Numbered from the stretch's first letter, positions 8,640 through 18,696 are shown. The stretch is DNA of 64,000 nt from Mycolicibacterium sp. BiH015 (GCF_027706845.1 NZ_JAQGCZ010000003.1:620001-684000); one strand, 5' to 3'. Notes: generated by a model from the sequence alone, not told the origin. Numbers and translations: made by a program.

Positions 8640-9437
8640 ATGACCGCCGCCGCCACGCCCGAATCGGGCTCAGGCCGATCACGTCGCGGATTCGGCATCG
8701 ACGTTGGCGGAAGCGGCGTCAAGGGCGGCATCGTCGACCTCGACACCGGGCAGCTCATCGGCGACCGCTTCAAGCTGCTCACGCCGCAGCCCGCCACCCC
8801 GGAGGCCGTCGCCAAGACCATCGCCGACGTGGTGGCGCACTTCGGCTGGGAGGGACCGCTCGGGGTGACCTATCCCGGCGTCGTGGCCGACGGCATCGTC
8901 TGCACGGCGGCCAACGTCGACAAAGCCTGGATCGGACTGAACGCCAAAGAGGTCATCGGAGGTGCGCTCGACGGGCAGCCGGTGACGGTGCTCAATGACG
9001 CCGACGCCGCCGGACTCGCCGAAGAGAAATTCGGGGCCGGGCGGGACAACACCGGTGTCATCGTGTTGCTGACCTTCGGTACGGGAATCGGCTCGGCGGT
9101 GATCCACAACGGCGTGCTGCTGCCCAACACGGAGTTCGGCCACCTCGAGGTGGGCGGTAAGGAAGCCGAACACCGCGCCGCGAGCTCGGTCAAGGAACGC
9201 AAGGAATGGAGCTACGAGCGCTGGACCCAAGAGGTCACGAAAGTGCTGGTAGCGATCGAAAATGCGATCTGGCCCGACCTTTTCATCGCCGGTGGCGGGA
9301 TCAGCCGCAAGGCCGACAAGTGGATCCCGCTGCTGGAAAACCGCGTCCCCGTCGTCGCGGCGGAGTTGCAGAACACCGCAGGCATCGTCGGCGCGGCGAT
9401 GGCCGCCGAGTTCAACGTCACGGCTACCGGCAAGTAA
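8640..9437 (+). CDS. ppgK: Polyphosphate glucokinase
   Basis: A ROK-family kinase phosphorylating glucose with polyphosphate or ATP to glucose-6-phosphate. Evidence: phosphate-binding loop GIDVGGSGVKGG (19-30), catalytic NDADAAGLAE, the second phosphate loop LTFGTGIGSA, and KEAEHRAASSVKERK typical of actinobacterial PpgK. 265 residues, as expected. AGAGGAG precedes the ATG at 8640. It precedes sigA, an order known in mycobacteria, though 220 bases separate them and a separate sigA promoter is visible. Confidence 0.93.
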   Translation: MTAAATPESGSGRSRRGFGIDVGGSGVKGGIVDLDTGQLIGDRFKLLTPQPATPEAVAKTIADVVAHFGWEGPLGVTYPGVVADGIVCTAANVDKAWIGLNAKEVIGGALDGQPVTVLNDADAAGLAEEKFGAGRDNTGVIVLLTFGTGIGSAVIHNGVLLPNTEFGHLEVGGKEAEHRAASSVKERKEWSYERWTQEVTKVLVAIENAIWPDLFIAGGGISRKADKWIPLLENRVPVVAAELQNTAGIVGAAMAAEFNVTATGK

Positions 9438-9440
9438 CCG

Positions 9441-9488
9441 GCTGGGGACGGCGCGCGGACGCGTCAAATTTGCCGCTGGGGACGGCGC
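9441..9488 (+). repeat. 14-base direct repeat in the ppgK-sigA intergenic region
   Basis: The 14-mer GCTGGGGACGGCGC occurs at 9441-9454 and again at 9475-9488, 34 bases start to start. The second copy ends 16 bases before the TACAAT hexamer. Two identical sites about three helical turns apart in front of a promoter could bind a regulator; no known factor was recognised. Confidence 0.6.
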
Positions 9489-9504
9489 CGACCCACACTG
9501 TCGT

Positions 9505-9510
9505 TACAAT
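9505..9510 (+). promoter_or_regulatory. Probable sigA promoter -10 TACAAT
   Basis: TACAAT at 9505-9510 is a near-consensus SigA -10. No good -35 lies 17-18 bases upstream; TTGCCG at 9470 is too distant. The sigA start is about 150 bases downstream, implying a leader of roughly 140 bases. Confidence 0.5.
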
Positions 9511-9657
9511 GGTCGACGGCGGCCACCGACCAGACAGCGACGGGGAGCAACCCACCCCGAGATGACGCATTGAGATCGACGCCGACAATCGACATAGCCG
9601 ACACTTTCGGTGGCGCACGTGTGCGTGCCGAATTACCGCACGACCGAAAGGGTGTAC

Positions 9658-11115
<1,458 letters not shown>

Positions 11116-11193
11116 GTCTGCGCAAGAAAAATTTAAGGCGCCCCACCTAGATTCGTCGGCGACCACGTCAGCACCGACGAAAGCAGACCCCCG

Positions 11194-12288
11194 ATGTCCC
11201 CCACCCTGAACAGGGTCCCGCCGGTCCGGTTGATCAAGGCCGTCGATCGCCTCCGCGCCGGACTGCAGCGGCTGCACCGTTCCTCGGCACCGGGCAACAT
11301 CGCCCTGCTCGAGCTCGCCACCGGTGCGTGGACCACGCAGGTGCTCTATGTCGCGGCCACGCTGGGTATCGCCGACCGATTGGCAGGGGGACCCTCGGAC
11401 GCCGAGAGCGTCGCCGCCCAGGTCGGCGCCGATCCTGATGCTGTGCACCGACTGATGCGGGCCATGGCGAGCCGCGGGGTGCTCCGCGAAAACCGCGACG
11501 GGCGGTTCGCTCTCACCCCGGTCGGGCAGGCACTGCGGTCAGATTCCGAGGGGTCGCTGCGCGACATGGTGCTGTTCATCGGTCATCCGTCGCGCTGGGC
11601 GGACTGGGGCAGTCTGCTGTATTCGGTGCAGACAGGTGCGCCCGCCTCCGAGAAGCTACGCGGGATGCCCTTCTGGGATTACCTCGACGCCGACCCCGAC
11701 TTCGCCGCGGTGTTCAACAATGCGATGACCGCCGCCAGCGGACTCTCGAATGATGTTGCGCTGCAGGCGTACGACTTCACCGACGCGCGGCTGGTCGTCG
11801 ATGTGGGCGGCGGCCACGGAGCGGTGCTGAGCACGATCCTGCGGAGCGCACCGGCTGCCAAGGGCATCCTTTACGACCTGCCGGCGGTCGTCGCGGGCGC
11901 CGGACCGCTTCTCGCGGCGGCCGGGGTCGCCGACCGCTGCACCGTCACCGCCGGCTCATTCCTGGAATCTGTGCCTGCCGGTGGGGACGTTTACGTGATG
12001 AAGAACGTCATTCACGACTGGAGCGACGCCGACGCGACCACGATCCTTGCCAACATCCGCACCGCGATCGCCGACGGAGGCAGGCTCATCTTGCTGGAAA
12101 TGGTTCTGCCGGAACGGGCTTCGTCATTCATCGGGCACATGCTCGACCTGGAGATGCTGATCACGCTGCACGGGAAGGAGCGCACCCGCGCGCAATACAC
12201 CGAACTGCTCGCCGCGACCGGCTTCGAGTTGACACGGGTCGTCCCGACAGTGAGCCCGCTCTCGGTCGTCGAGGCGCGGGCCGTGTAG
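11194..12288 (+). CDS. SAM-dependent O-methyltransferase (hydroxyneurosporene/acetylserotonin OMT type)
   Basis: A 364-residue class I O-methyltransferase: N-terminal winged-helix dimerisation domain (about 35-120; LELATGAWTTQVLYVAATLGIADRL split over two helices), SAM motif VVDVGGGHG (201-209), and catalytic NVIHDWSD with His274. It methylates a hydroxyl of a small, probably aromatic, acceptor that cannot be named. A TAGATT hexamer lies at 11149-11154. It has no counterpart here in M. tuberculosis, and a second enzyme of the same family occurs at 58750. Confidence 0.82.
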   Translation: MSPTLNRVPPVRLIKAVDRLRAGLQRLHRSSAPGNIALLELATGAWTTQVLYVAATLGIADRLAGGPSDAESVAAQVGADPDAVHRLMRAMASRGVLRENRDGRFALTPVGQALRSDSEGSLRDMVLFIGHPSRWADWGSLLYSVQTGAPASEKLRGMPFWDYLDADPDFAAVFNNAMTAASGLSNDVALQAYDFTDARLVVDVGGGHGAVLSTILRSAPAAKGILYDLPAVVAGAGPLLAAAGVADRCTVTAGSFLESVPAGGDVYVMKNVIHDWSDADATTILANIRTAIADGGRLILLEMVLPERASSFIGHMLDLEMLITLHGKERTRAQYTELLAATGFELTRVVPTVSPLSVVEARAV

Positions 12289-12302
12289 CGATTCGGGCGT
12301 CC

Positions 12303-13985
12303 TCAGTCGTCGGCGGGGCGACCGCCGTTGCCGGCATCGCCGCCGCGGCCGCCTGCGCCGCCACGGCTGCCGTCCGGTCCGCTACCGGCCGAACCCGAAC
12401 CGCCCGACTGGCCCGCGGTCCCGTCCCCTGCGGATCCTCCGTTTCCGCCTTTGCCGCCGGCACCCCCGACGCCGCCTGCGCCGGTGCTGCCTTGCGTGCC
12501 GTCGGTGCCTGCGGATCCTTCGACGCTGCCCGCGCCGCCCTTGCCTGCGGCCCCGCCGGCACCGCCGTCGCCGCCGGCGCCACCCGTCCCGCCGAAGCCT
12601 CCGAATCCGCCTTGACCGTCTTTCACGTCGCCGCGGCCGGAATCGGACACGTCCGTACCGCCGGTACCGCCGTTGCCGCCGTCCCCGCCGACGGCGCCGT
12701 TTCCGCCGTCGCCACCCGCACCGCCGGCGCCACCGGCGCCACCGTTACCGGTCTGCGAGCCGCTGCGGCCGCCTGCTCCTCCTGCGCCGCCACTGGTGCC
12801 TGTCGCCCCGGCCGCGCCGGTCCCGCCTCTTCCGCCCGCTCCGCCGGGTCCGGCGAACCCGACACCCGTGCCCATCTTGACGTTGCCGCCGGCGCCGCCG
12901 TTGCCGCCTCTGCCTCCCGCGGAACCACCGTTACCGCCGTTGCCTCCGTTATTGCCGAAGACGGCAACCGTCGGTGAAAAGCCTTGTCCCAGACCGCCGT
13001 CACCGCCGTTGCCACCCGCGCCGCCGCCGGCGCCGTCACCGCCGTTGCCGCCCGCCCCGCCGATGGCGAAATTGTGCGACGGGGCAAACAGCGGAGTGAC
13101 ACCCTGGCCGTGGCCGCCGTCGCCCCCGGATTGATTCGTGCCTACGGCTCCGTCGGCACCGCGACCGCCGATGGTCCCGATCAGCGCACCATCGACGACG
13201 TTGGTCGATGGCGGAAAACCGCTGGATCCGAGGTAGTTCGGCGTGCCCGTCGCAGCCTTTCCCGAGGCTGCCGGATTCAGTCCGTCCTGTCCCTTGCCGC
13301 CCGCGCCGCCGTTGCCACCTGCGCCGCCGTTGCCGTGGTTGCGGCCCGCGTCGCCGCCCGCGCCGCCGTTCCCACCGGCGACACCGACGGCACCGCTCGC
13401 GCCGTTCCCGCCATCGCCCCCATTACCGGTAGAGGCGAAGCGTCCGGCGTCGCCGCCGTCGCCGCCGTCCTGTCCCGGGAAGTAGCCGTCTCCCCCGCGG
13501 CCGCCGTTACCGCCAAAGAGTCCGGCGTTGCCACCGTTGCCGCCTCGCGCGCCGTCGCCGCCGTTTCCCCACAGCAGGCCGCCGTTTGCGCCGTTGCACG
13601 CCGAACCTGCGCAGTCCTCGGCGGCGTCCAGGCCGTCACCGATTAGCCAGCCGCCCGGACCGATCATCGGCCGAGGAGCCACGGCGTCCGGCGCGGCCGC
13701 GGTTGCCGACGACGCTCTGTCACGGTCTCGCGAACCGGCGTAGCCGAACCACAGAAGTTCTTCTGGCACAGGCGCATTGGGGATCAAGACAGAGTCGAAC
13801 GAAGCGAGTCGCACTTCCCTGTCGGCGGTTGCGGGCTGCTCGGAGTGCAGACCGAACAGGACCCCGACGCCGACCATCGCCGCACCGCCGGTACCGGCAG
13901 CGAGCAGTTGCCGCGCCGGTGCGGCACCATATGCCGCGATGGCCGAACCGGTCGATCTCCGATGTTTGCCACCGCGCTGCGCCAC
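12303..13985 (-). CDS. PGRS-like glycine-rich repeat protein lacking a PE domain
   Basis: A 560-residue protein. The basic N-terminus (VAQRGGKHRRSTGSAI) and a hydrophobic segment (about 35-55) look like a signal or anchor. A spacer to about residue 130 follows, then roughly 430 residues of GGxGGxGG / GGNGGDGG repeats that resemble the PGRS part of mycobacterial PE_PGRS proteins. No PE motif is present. The GTG at 13985 follows GAGGGGAC; the codons upstream lack similarity. The antisense strand is open in several frames because of repeat composition. Function unknown; surface exposure is inferred. Confidence 0.75.
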   Translation of the reverse strand: MAQRGGKHRRSTGSAIAAYGAAPARQLLAAGTGGAAMVGVGVLFGLHSEQPATADREVRLASFDSVLIPNAPVPEELLWFGYAGSRDRDRASSATAAAPDAVAPRPMIGPGGWLIGDGLDAAEDCAGSACNGANGGLLWGNGGDGARGGNGGNAGLFGGNGGRGGDGYFPGQDGGDGGDAGRFASTGNGGDGGNGASGAVGVAGGNGGAGGDAGRNHGNGGAGGNGGAGGKGQDGLNPAASGKAATGTPNYLGSSGFPPSTNVVDGALIGTIGGRGADGAVGTNQSGGDGGHGQGVTPLFAPSHNFAIGGAGGNGGDGAGGGAGGNGGDGGLGQGFSPTVAVFGNNGGNGGNGGSAGGRGGNGGAGGNVKMGTGVGFAGPGGAGGRGGTGAAGATGTSGGAGGAGGRSGSQTGNGGAGGAGGAGGDGGNGAVGGDGGNGGTGGTDVSDSGRGDVKDGQGGFGGFGGTGGAGGDGGAGGAAGKGGAGSVEGSAGTDGTQGSTGAGGVGGAGGKGGNGGSAGDGTAGQSGGSGSAGSGPDGSRGGAGGRGGDAGNGGRPADD

Positions 13986-14086
13986 AGAGACGTCCCCTCG
14001 TCTGCTTGCCGTTGAATTAGCTGAAATGTAACACGGCAAACAAACTGCAGATCAAGGATGGGCTCCGCCGGTGGCTCGCCTCGGTC

Positions 14087-14869
14087 TCAGCGCTTCCGTT
14101 CCCGCACCTTGTACGTCGACGGCCACGACTCCCTGGTGTCATCGCCGACCAGCGGGACGCCCTTCGAGCCGATCCTGATGTCGTAGGCCTCCTTGCCCGC
14201 ACCCACCTCACGGTTGGCGTGCTCGGTGGCCAGATAGATCAGCTGATCTATCTCGGCTTCGGCGAAGGCCACGAACGTCGTCTTGCGAACGATCTCTTCG
14301 GCAGGCGGCACCATGCGGTCGGGGAGGATTCGCGTCAGCAGGGCCGCGACACCCAGCAGCGAGAAGGGCACCACCCAGTAGCAGATGAACGACAGTGGCG
14401 TCCTGGTGTCGAGGATGCTCGCATCGCCCTGCACGACCGGCGGGATCGCCGAGGACACCGTCATACCGCCGAACGCGGCGATCCAGATCCACGTCAAGGC
14501 CGAGGTGATCTTGGCGAACGGCTCGCTGTCGATCACCTCCTTGGGTTGACCCACCTCCGCGAACTCGCGGACGAACGGCCTGCCGATCAGCGCGCTCGTC
14601 AGGGCAACCAGGAAGATGCCCGCGTTGCTCAGCGGCTGCATCCACTGCTGCATGAACGACTCACTGACGGTGAACGTCAGCACCGTCAGGACGAGAAATA
14701 TTGCGACAGCCCCGGATTCCAATGTGCGTCCCGGAGAGCCGGACACCCGCGCGACGACGAACGCGGTGATGGACACGGCAAGCGCGATCAGCACCGCCGT
14801 GTGGAACGGCACGTTCCCGACCAGAACCCAGTACACGATCCACGGTGCGAAGCCAAAGATGATGCCCAC
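14087..14869 (-). CDS. Hypothetical integral membrane protein
   Basis: A 260-residue protein with about six hydrophobic helices in the first 180 residues (GIIFGFAPWIVYWVLVG, TAVLIALAVSITAFVV, AIFLVLTVLTFTVS and others) and a soluble C-terminal tail with a conserved-looking AEAEIDQLIYLATEHA stretch. No family is recognised with confidence. The GTG at 14869 has TACACT (14878-14883, minus strand) 8 bases upstream and no Shine-Dalgarno, suggesting leaderless transcription. Confidence 0.65.
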   Translation of the reverse strand: MGIIFGFAPWIVYWVLVGNVPFHTAVLIALAVSITAFVVARVSGSPGRTLESGAVAIFLVLTVLTFTVSESFMQQWMQPLSNAGIFLVALTSALIGRPFVREFAEVGQPKEVIDSEPFAKITSALTWIWIAAFGGMTVSSAIPPVVQGDASILDTRTPLSFICYWVVPFSLLGVAALLTRILPDRMVPPAEEIVRKTTFVAFAEAEIDQLIYLATEHANREVGAGKEAYDIRIGSKGVPLVGDDTRESWPSTYKVRERKR

Positions 14870-14944
14870 GGCACGTCAGTGTATTGAGTCGCGACCCGCC
14901 GCGGCAGCGCCCTATGTCGCTTACGAGAATGGCGCTCTTTTGGG

Positions 14945-15310
14945 CTACGCGGTGAGCGCGGCGAAGGTACCGTCGGCGCCCGGCAGATAGGCAGTGACGC
15001 GTATCACAGCCGCGGTAGGCAAAGGTCCATACAAATGTGGGAACACCATGCCATCGGGATCGGACGGAACGCCCGGTTCCCAGCGAATAGGGGAAGTGAG
15101 CCGTGCAGCGTCGACGCGGAGCAGCACCAGGTCCGACCTACCGGCGTACAGCCGGTTGGCCGGCAGGTGCACCTGTTCCGGGGTCGACAAATGCACGAAG
15201 CCGACGGAAGTCAGTGACGGCGGCGAGTGCCGGCCGGAGCGTTGCGCCTGCTCCCACTCGTGTGCGGTGCACACATGCACGAGGACATCGCCGCGACGCG
15301 CTTCCGACAT
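14945..15310 (-). CDS. DUF952 family protein
   Basis: A 121-residue protein with the DUF952 signature: VHVCTAHEWEQAQRSG, GFVHLSTPEQVHLPANRLY, DLVLLRVDAARL, and FPHLYGPLPTAAV near the end. DUF952 proteins are small soluble proteins of unknown function. The ATG at 15310 follows AAAGGTGGCGG. The 133 bases to the next gene hold no further ORF I can support. Confidence 0.8.
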   Translation of the reverse strand: MSEARRGDVLVHVCTAHEWEQAQRSGRHSPPSLTSVGFVHLSTPEQVHLPANRLYAGRSDLVLLRVDAARLTSPIRWEPGVPSDPDGMVFPHLYGPLPTAAVIRVTAYLPGADGTFAALTA

Positions 15311-15443
15311 ACCGCCACCTTTCCCTGGTCGCAAACCGCGGGCCCGTGAGACACGACACACCCGTAAACCCCCGGGGAACAAGGCTGGAACCCCAAGCGT
15401 CTGAGACAGTAGATGTACGTCGCTACCACCCTATGGAGGTGCC

Positions 15444-15635
15444 ATGACCGCAACGCTCACCAGTCCTGAATTCACCAAGGCTGACCGCTGCGACCGTTGT
15501 GGGGCTGCAGCTCGCGTGCGGGCGACACTTCCGTCTGGAGCCGAGCTGCTGTTCTGCCAACATCACGCCAATGAACACGAGGCGAAGCTCGTCGAACTCG
15601 CGGCCGTGCTGCAAGTGAGCCCGCTGGAGCCCTAG
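15444..15635 (+). CDS. Small cysteine/histidine protein (DUF7455 type), probable zinc binder
   Basis: A 63-residue protein with CDRCGAAARV and LLFCQHHANEHEAKL: three Cys plus His residues suited to a single zinc site. Such proteins are widespread in actinobacteria near sigB. Function unknown. CTATGGAGGTGCC before the ATG gives a clear ribosome site. Confidence 0.78.
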   Translation: MTATLTSPEFTKADRCDRCGAAARVRATLPSGAELLFCQHHANEHEAKLVELAAVLQVSPLEP

Positions 15636-15664
15636 GGCGACCAATCGGCGATGCTGGACTGGTC

Positions 15665-16735
15665 ATGAGTGACCAGTCAGATCGGCCTTCGAATCGGCCT
15701 TCGTCGCGGCCTTCGGTGAAGCCACAACCGTCTCGGCACCACATTCGCCATATCGTTTTGCGAACGCTGGGCAAGAGTTGGGACGATTCGATCTTCTCGG
15801 AATCGGCGCAGGCTGCTTTTTGGTGCGCTCTGTCGTTGCCCCCGCTGTTGCTCGGAATGCTCGGCAGCCTCGCCTATGTCGCGCCACTGTTCGGCCCTGA
15901 GACGCTCCCCACGATTCAGGAGCAGATCATCAACACGGCCGAGAGGTTCTTCTCCTCCAACGTCGTCAACGAGATCATCGAACCGACAGTGCGCGACATC
16001 GTCCGAGGCGCTCGCGGCGAGGTGGTGTCGGTCGGGTTCATCATTTCGTTGTGGGCGGGCTCTTCGGCCATCTCCGCGTTCGTCGACTCGATCACCGAGG
16101 CGCACGGTCAGACGGCGCTGCGCCACCCCGTGCGACAGCGCTTCTACGCGCTGGGCCTGTACGTGGTGATGCTCATCGGCGCCATCGTCACGGCGCCGTT
16201 CCTGGCGCTGGGGCCGCGCAAAGTCGCCGAGTACATTCCCGACAGCTGGGATCACGTACTGCAATTCGCCTATTACCCCGTGCTGTTCGTGGCACTGGCC
16301 GCGGCAGTGAACGTGCTCTACCGGGTCTCGCTGCCGAAGCCGCTACCGTCGCACCGGCTGCTCCTCGGCTCGGTGCTGGCCGCCGTGGTGTTCCTGATCG
16401 CGACGTGGGGGTTGCGCCTCTACCTGACCTGGATCACGAGCACCGGCTACACCTACGGCGCGTTGGCGACCCCGATCGCCTTCCTGCTCTTCGCGTTTTT
16501 CCTGGGCTTCGCCATCATGATCGGCGCCGAACTGAACGCCGCCATTGAGGAGGAGTGGCCGGCTCCCGAGACACACGCCAACCGCTTCCGGTGGTGGCTT
16601 GAGGCCAAAGCCGAATCGCTCAACGGCCGAAACGGATCAACGCCGTCTGAGGCACCGGCACCGCAGCCCGGCGTCATCACGCCGCAGACGTCTGCCGCCA
16701 AAAGTAAGCCCGGCGGCGGACCCGCTACTTCTTGA
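15665..16735 (+). CDS. YihY/BrkB-family inner membrane protein (Rv2707 type)
   Basis: A 356-residue integral membrane protein of the YihY/virulence factor BrkB family with about six helices between residues 50 and 300. The hydrophilic N-terminus carries a short SDRPSNRPSSRPS repeat encoded by three 12-base units, and the tail (about 305-356) is Pro/Ala/Ser-rich. The family was once misnamed RNase BN; function is uncertain. It follows the small zinc gene by 29 bases and overlaps the converging DUF3039 gene by 11 bases. Confidence 0.85.
   Translation: MSDQSDRPSNRPSSRPSVKPQPSRHHIRHIVLRTLGKSWDDSIFSESAQAAFWCALSLPPLLLGMLGSLAYVAPLFGPETLPTIQEQIINTAERFFSSNVVNEIIEPTVRDIVRGARGEVVSVGFIISLWAGSSAISAFVDSITEAHGQTALRHPVRQRFYALGLYVVMLIGAIVTAPFLALGPRKVAEYIPDSWDHVLQFAYYPVLFVALAAAVNVLYRVSLPKPLPSHRLLLGSVLAAVVFLIATWGLRLYLTWITSTGYTYGALATPIAFLLFAFFLGFAIMIGAELNAAIEEEWPAPETHANRFRWWLEAKAESLNGRNGSTPSEAPAPQPGVITPQTSAAKSKPGGGPATS
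15680..15715 (+). repeat. Three tandem 12-base units in the YihY gene
   Basis: GATCGGCCTTCG, AATCGGCCTTCG and TCGCGGCCTTCG are consecutive, giving the Arg-Pro-Ser repeat near the protein's N-terminus. Copy-number change would stay in frame. Confidence 0.7.
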
Positions 16736-16961
16736 GCTGCTCGTAGATCCGCTTGCAGTCCGGGCACACGGGCGAGCCGGGCTTCGCCGACCGCGTCACC
16801 GGAAACACCTCGCCGCACAGCGCGACCACGTGCGTTCCCATCACGGCACTTTCGGCGATCTTGTCCTTCTTCACGTAATGGAAGAACTTGGGCCGGTCGC
16901 CGTCGGTCCCGTCGTCGACGCGTTCGTCGGTCTCGGTGCGCTCGATCGTCTGGGTGTCCAT
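16725..16961 (-). CDS. DUF3039 protein (Rv2708c type)
   Basis: A 78-residue protein starting MDTQTIERTETDERVDDG, with KFFHYVKKDKIAES and HVVALCGEVFPVTRSAKPGSPVCPDC split across a putative zinc site (His44, Cys49, Cys66, Cys69). DUF3039 is conserved in actinobacteria; role unknown. An in-frame ATG at 16970 would add three residues; 16961 is chosen by family length. It overlaps the YihY gene end by 11 bases. Confidence 0.8.
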   Translation of the reverse strand: MDTQTIERTETDERVDDGTDGDRPKFFHYVKKDKIAESAVMGTHVVALCGEVFPVTRSAKPGSPVCPDCKRIYEQLKK

Positions 16962-17039
16962 GGCACCCATTCTGCCTGGCAAGAGTTTGGTAAGGAACGC
17001 GACGGGCACACCTGCCCTCAGATGTGGAACAGTGGAGAT

Positions 17040-17441
17040 ATGAAACAAGGCCCAGAGCTGAGTTTCGACGACGAAGGCCGTCCGGTCCTGATCACCCGGG
17101 CCGCTCCCGCGTACGAAGAGCAGCACCGCCGCCGCGTCAAGAAGTACTTGTCGCTGATGGCGTTCCGGATTCCCGCGCTCATCCTTGCCGCGGTGGCGTA
17201 CTCGGTATGGGAGAACGGCTTGATCTCTCTTGCCATCATCGTGGTGTCGATCCCCTTGCCGTGGATGGCGGTCCTGATCGCCAACGACCGCCCGCCGCGT
17301 AGCGCCGACGAGCCTCGCCGCTATGACAACCCCCGCCGCATCCCGCTGTTTCCGACCGCCGAGCGTCCGGCTATCGAACGCACGGCGCGCACCGCGCCGC
17401 AACATGGCGGCGGCGATCAGCGCGGCGATGTTCCTGGCTGA
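17040..17441 (+). CDS. DUF3099 membrane protein (Rv2709 type)
   Basis: A 133-residue protein with two hydrophobic helices (about 43-60 and 63-83) between a charged N-terminus (ITRAAPAYEEQHRRRVKKY) and a polar tail. This is the DUF3099 pattern. Function unknown. GTGGAG precedes the ATG at 17040. It lies just upstream of sigB, but sigB has its own promoter. Confidence 0.8.
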   Translation: MKQGPELSFDDEGRPVLITRAAPAYEEQHRRRVKKYLSLMAFRIPALILAAVAYSVWENGLISLAIIVVSIPLPWMAVLIANDRPPRSADEPRRYDNPRRIPLFPTAERPAIERTARTAPQHGGGDQRGDVPG

Positions 17442-17524
17442 GCGCGTTCTTCGGGCATTCTCAGACGATTCTCAGGTCGTGGTCCAATAACCGCTGATCA
17501 GAAGGTGTGAACCTCGTCGAACGC

Positions 17525-17551
17525 GGGAACTCTCTGCGCGCCTGGGGCGTT
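17525..17551 (+). promoter_or_regulatory. SigE/SigH-type ECF promoter of sigB
   Basis: GGGAACTC (17525-17532) and CGTT (17548-17551) are separated by 15 bases, close to the mycobacterial SigE/SigH consensus gGGAACYA-N15-16-cGTT. The start codon is 37 bases downstream. Known biology: mycobacterial sigB is transcribed by SigE, SigH and SigL. Confidence 0.75.
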
Positions 17552-17588
17552 GTAGTCCTTGAAAGTTCCACCCGATCAGGAGGCCGCC

Positions 17589-18548
17589 ATGGCAAATGCC
17601 ACCACCAGCCGCATCGACCAAGACCTGGACGCTCAGAGCCCCGCCGCCGACCTGGTTCGCGTGTACCTGAACGGCATCGGAAAGACCGCGCTGCTCAACG
17701 CCGCGGACGAGGTCGAGCTGGCCAAGCGGATCGAGGCCGGGCTCTATGCGCAGCATCTGCTCGCCACGCGGAAGCGCTTGGGCGACAACCGCAAGCGCGA
17801 TCTGGCGGCAGTGGTGCGCGACGGCGAGGCGGCACGGCGGCATCTGCTGGAAGCCAACCTGAGACTGGTGGTGTCGCTGGCCAAGCGCTACACCGGCCGC
17901 GGGATGCCGCTGCTGGATCTCATCCAGGAAGGCAATCTCGGCCTCATCCGCGCGATGGAGAAGTTCGACTACACCAAGGGATTCAAGTTCTCCACGTACG
18001 CGACGTGGTGGATCAGGCAGGCGATCACCCGCGGCATGGCCGATCAGAGCCGCACCATCCGGCTGCCCGTTCATCTGGTCGAGCAGGTGAACAAGCTCGC
18101 CCGCATCAAGCGCGAGATGCATCAGAATCTCGGCCGTGAGGCCACCGACGAGGAGCTCGCGGAGGAGTCGGGCATCCCGGTCGAGAAGATCACCGACCTG
18201 TTGGAGCACAGCCGGGACCCGGTGAGCCTGGACATGCCGGTCGGCAGTGACGAAGAGGCGCCCCTCGGCGACTTCATCGAGGACGCCGAGGCGATGTCTG
18301 CGGAGAACGCGGTCATCTCCGAACTGCTGCACACCGACATCCGCTATGTGCTTGCCACTCTCGATGAGCGTGAGCAGCAGGTCATCCGGTTGCGGTTCGG
18401 CCTCGACGACGGTCAGCCCCGCACCCTCGACCAGATCGGCAAGCTGTTCGGACTGTCCCGCGAGCGTGTCCGCCAGATCGAGCGTGAAGTGATGGCGAAG
18501 CTCCGCAACGGGGAACGCGCCGACCGCCTGCGCTCGTACGCCAGCTGA
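17589..18548 (+). CDS. sigB: Principal-like stress sigma factor SigB
   Basis: A group 2 sigma-70 of 319 residues, lacking the long N-terminal extension of SigA. Regions 1.2-4.2 are complete: [31 protein letters not shown], and [19 protein letters not shown]. It is highly similar to SigA at 9658. The ATG at 17589 follows CAGGAGG. It is transcribed from an ECF-type promoter upstream and closed by a strong terminator, so it is a single-gene unit; ideR follows with its own -10. Role: general stress and stationary-phase transcription in mycobacteria. Confidence 0.95.
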   Translation: MANATTSRIDQDLDAQSPAADLVRVYLNGIGKTALLNAADEVELAKRIEAGLYAQHLLATRKRLGDNRKRDLAAVVRDGEAARRHLLEANLRLVVSLAKRYTGRGMPLLDLIQEGNLGLIRAMEKFDYTKGFKFSTYATWWIRQAITRGMADQSRTIRLPVHLVEQVNKLARIKREMHQNLGREATDEELAEESGIPVEKITDLLEHSRDPVSLDMPVGSDEEAPLGDFIEDAEAMSAENAVISELLHTDIRYVLATLDEREQQVIRLRFGLDDGQPRTLDQIGKLFGLSRERVRQIEREVMAKLRNGERADRLRSYAS

Positions 18549-18560
18549 TTCAATTGCTGA

Positions 18561-18592
18561 GAAGGCCCGCCGGAAACCCCCGGCGGGCCTTC
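18561..18592 (+). terminator. Terminator after sigB
   Basis: A perfect 13-base-pair GC-rich stem (18561-18573 with 18580-18592) closed by a six-base AAACCC loop lies 12 bases after the sigB stop. It is followed by TGCTGC, not a U run, as is usual for mycobacterial terminators. Confidence 0.85.
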
Positions 18593-18668
18593 TGCTGCGA
18601 CACTGCCGCGGGCTCGCCGTGTGACCGTGTCGCTCCGGGAAGGACCGCTGCCGGGCCGCTTCGGCCGG

Positions 18669-18674
18669 TAGACT
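18669..18674 (+). promoter_or_regulatory. -10 hexamer TAGACT before ideR
   Basis: TAGACT lies 22 bases before the ideR ATG, with GGAGGG between as ribosome site. Confidence 0.5.
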
Positions 18675-18696
18675 CACCTCAGACGGAGGGTGTGCC

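Noticed and set aside
12984..13646. Open frames antisense to the PGRS-like gene
   Set aside because: Repeat composition leaves all frames open; no start signals.
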